A stretch of DNA of 54,905 nt from assembly GCA_003222245.1 (NCBI GenBank), contig QHVH01000061.1, forward strand, positions 1 through 54,905. The letters run 5' to 3'. The notes beneath the pieces are model-generated. The model saw only the letters and a list, made by a program, of their open reading frames with translations, made no database searches and was not told the origin of the DNA. Every line of letters begins with the position of its first letter. Within the stretch, counting starts at the first letter, position 1. Both the position numbers and the translations under genes were made by a program. Below are positions 53,724 to 54,905 of the stretch, one piece after another. Source of the stretch: Blastocatellia bacterium AA13. Lineage in GTDB: Bacteria > Acidobacteriota > Blastocatellia > UBA7656.

Positions 53724-54905
53724 CAGTCTTCCTCCTTCTGACAATTCAGCTCGTAGCTCAAACCCTCAGGCAAGCCGCGCAATAGCTTCTGCAATTGAGC
53801 GCCGGTGAGCGAATCAATCTTGAGCGACAAGTCTCGCACGGAGGTGCCCGGTCCGACTCCCCATCCTTCAACCCTGCCGATTAGATTTAGTGGCGATGTT
53901 GGAGGCGCGTAAAGTGGTTGGTAGCTTGCCGTTCCCTGATCTCCAAAAAGTGTCGGCGTAGTTGTTGGTTCGGAGGCACCGCCACTTGATGAAGTCGAGG
54001 TGCCTTGGGGATCTGCTCCAAAGAGGTCCGGCCCTCCCGACGGAGTTGTATCGGTCCCGGTTCTCGCGATCGCTCCATGAGCTTGAGGCACTGCTTGCGG
54101 AAGCAGGAGATTAGTCTCGTCAAGATGTCGCCCTGTGCCCAGTCTGCCTTTCATTCTAGCCCAAGCCGAATCTTCGGCTTCGCCGGGTCGCGCCTGAAGA
54201 TACTCCACGCCGCGAAGGTTAATGGCTAACTTTCCCTGCGCGCAGAGTCGGAGAATTCTTTCCTTCACGAGAGTTTCTCCGATCCAGGGAATGCACTCGT
54301 GCTCATTAGGTCGCGGCTCGCGCAGTTCAGTGAGCAATTTCCCGACAGAGTTTCCGTTTTGCGTGGCTTCAAGGACGACTGCTTCGAAGTCCTCGGGAAT
54401 GAAAAGGTCGCCACGAATCCCTTGGTCAATCTTCTCGGGGATTTGATTTCCCTGAGCATTGACGGCTTCGACATGAAATCGGCAACGAGAAGGGTCGGCG
54501 TAGTTCCAAGTACGCAAGATCGCAAAGCGGTCAAATCGTTGCTTAATGATGCCTCGCAATTCGCCCTGAAACTTCGTGTGTAGCCTGCCGTATTCGGCGC
54601 TTTCGGAACGCCACTCCTGGGCTTTCAAAATCGCGCGCGCGAGTACCAACAGATCGCGATCCTGATAAATCGATGTGCTTCCTGCGCGTGGGAGAAGGAA
54701 TCTGATGGTGTTGCGTCGGCTTTGGAGATGAGTCTTGAGCCACCCGCCCAACGCCTCACCCAAGGATTGCGGTTCCTCTGGGAGCACCAGGATTGGCAAT
54801 CGCTCATCCCATCGATCGGGACGCTCTGACTCCTCAACTTCACCCCAAGGCTCCGTCTCCCAGCTATTCGGCAAAACAACAACTCTGAAGTTTCTTGCAA
54901 CGTCG
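53723..54905 (-). CDS. DUF499 protein (BrxC/PglY-like ATPase), C-terminal part only
   Basis: The frame is open at the right edge; it continues past a TTG at 54874 without a stop to the last base, so only the C-terminal ~394 residues are visible. The visible part has the DUF499 C-terminal features: NTIRFLLPRAGS, then a helix-rich region ending RGVEYLQ near the middle, and a G/S/T/P-rich linker before a final domain of about 80 residues. The ATPase domain with Walker motifs should lie outside the window. BrxC-type ATPases are large (about 1200 residues) and essential in BREX. It leads the visible part of the operon and is joined to pglZ by a TGATG overlap. Confidence 0.8.
   Translation of the reverse strand, partial: DVARNFRVVVLPNSWETEPWGEVEESERPDRWDERLPILVLPEEPQSLGEALGGWLKTHLQSRRNTIRFLLPRAGSTSIYQDRDLLVLARAILKAQEWRSESAEYGRLHTKFQGELRGIIKQRFDRFAILRTWNYADPSRCRFHVEAVNAQGNQIPEKIDQGIRGDLFIPEDFEAVVLEATQNGNSVGKLLTELREPRPNEHECIPWIGETLVKERILRLCAQGKLAINLRGVEYLQARPGEAEDSAWARMKGRLGTGRHLDETNLLLPQAVPQAHGAIARTGTDTTPSGGPDLFGADPQGTSTSSSGGASEPTTTPTLFGDQGTASYQPLYAPPTSPLNLIGRVEGWGVGPGTSVRDLSLKIDSLTGAQLQKLLRGLPEGLSYELNCQKEED

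Larger units (their letters stand above)
39298..54905. mobile_element. Integrative element at tRNA-Ile, right end beyond window
   Basis: An intact tyrosine integrase lies 50 bases past the 3' end of the tRNA and points toward it, the standard arrangement for tRNA-targeted elements. Cargo includes HTH/excisionase-like genes, a primase-helicase, an unknown 367-aa protein, a truncated second recombinase, and a defence operon. I found no second copy of the tRNA 3' end in the window, so the far boundary is outside it or the island is composite. Confidence 0.65.

Noticed and set aside
46124-54905. Calling the operon DISARM
   Set aside because: A SNF2 helicase and a DNA methylase are present, but PglZ and DUF499 belong to BREX/Pgl and no DrmA, DrmB or DrmC is seen in the window.
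39298-54905. Second attachment site inside the window
   Set aside because: I looked for a repeat of the tRNA 3' half near 46040-46123 and other gaps and found none.

Overview
The window looks like a chromosomal segment of a Gram-negative environmental bacterium, most plausibly an acidobacterium (Acidobacteriota, Blastocatellia-like). The grounds are a long Oar-type TonB-dependent receptor with an N-terminal carboxypeptidase-regulatory-like domain, several large multiheme cytochromes, a Ser/Thr kinase fused to a formylglycine-enzyme-like domain, PEGA and FHA-cyclase proteins, and scattered short intergenic hairpin repeats. This placement is inference from gene style; no rRNA is present.

Layout. 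(A) 1-5993: the first ~2000 residues of a giant secreted repeat protein on the minus strand, running off the left edge. (B) 6.1-10.5 kb: three tandem tail-collar proteins, two DUF6916-like proteins (one Tat-exported) and two sister GNAT acetyltransferases. (C) 10.8-16.3 kb: a CsgG-like lipoprotein/secretion gene with a partner, a lone MotA/TolQ/ExbB channel, a DUF4328 membrane protein, and an AbrB-type antitoxin whose toxin is broken. (D) 16.3-23.4 kb: a HTH-TOBE regulator, a truncated Mop fragment, a TonB-dependent receptor, and a fused M16 peptidase without its zinc motif. (E) 23.7-32.4 kb: five multiheme cytochrome genes (about 35 haem sites), the first of which joins a tetraheme domain to an outer-membrane barrel. 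(F) 32.5-38.9 kb: a phospho-signalling group (kinase-FGE, PEGA protein, PP2C phosphatase, FHA-GAF-adenylate cyclase). (G) from 39.2 kb: a tRNA-Ile(CAU) followed by an integrative element with integrase, HTH/excisionase-like genes, a primase-helicase, a truncated second recombinase, and then a defence operon (DUF499 ATPase, PglZ, DUF1156 DNA methylase, an unknown 173-aa protein, SNF2 helicase) that continues past the right edge.

How the genes may work together. Region E reads as an electron conduit: a barrel-cytochrome fusion in the outer membrane, with secreted and periplasmic multiheme carriers around it. Region F is a kinase/phosphatase pair with a cyclic-nucleotide output protein. Region G has the parts of a type 3-like BREX system, but in an unusual order and with an extra gene inserted between methylase and helicase; tight overlaps (TGATG, ATGA) show it is read as one unit.

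The most unusual items are the cytochrome-barrel fusion, the extra gene and gene order in the defence operon, the inverted-repeat cluster at 45037-45115, the zinc-less M16 protein, and the collar/DUF6916/GNAT cluster. All assignments come from reading the translated sequence; no searches were run.
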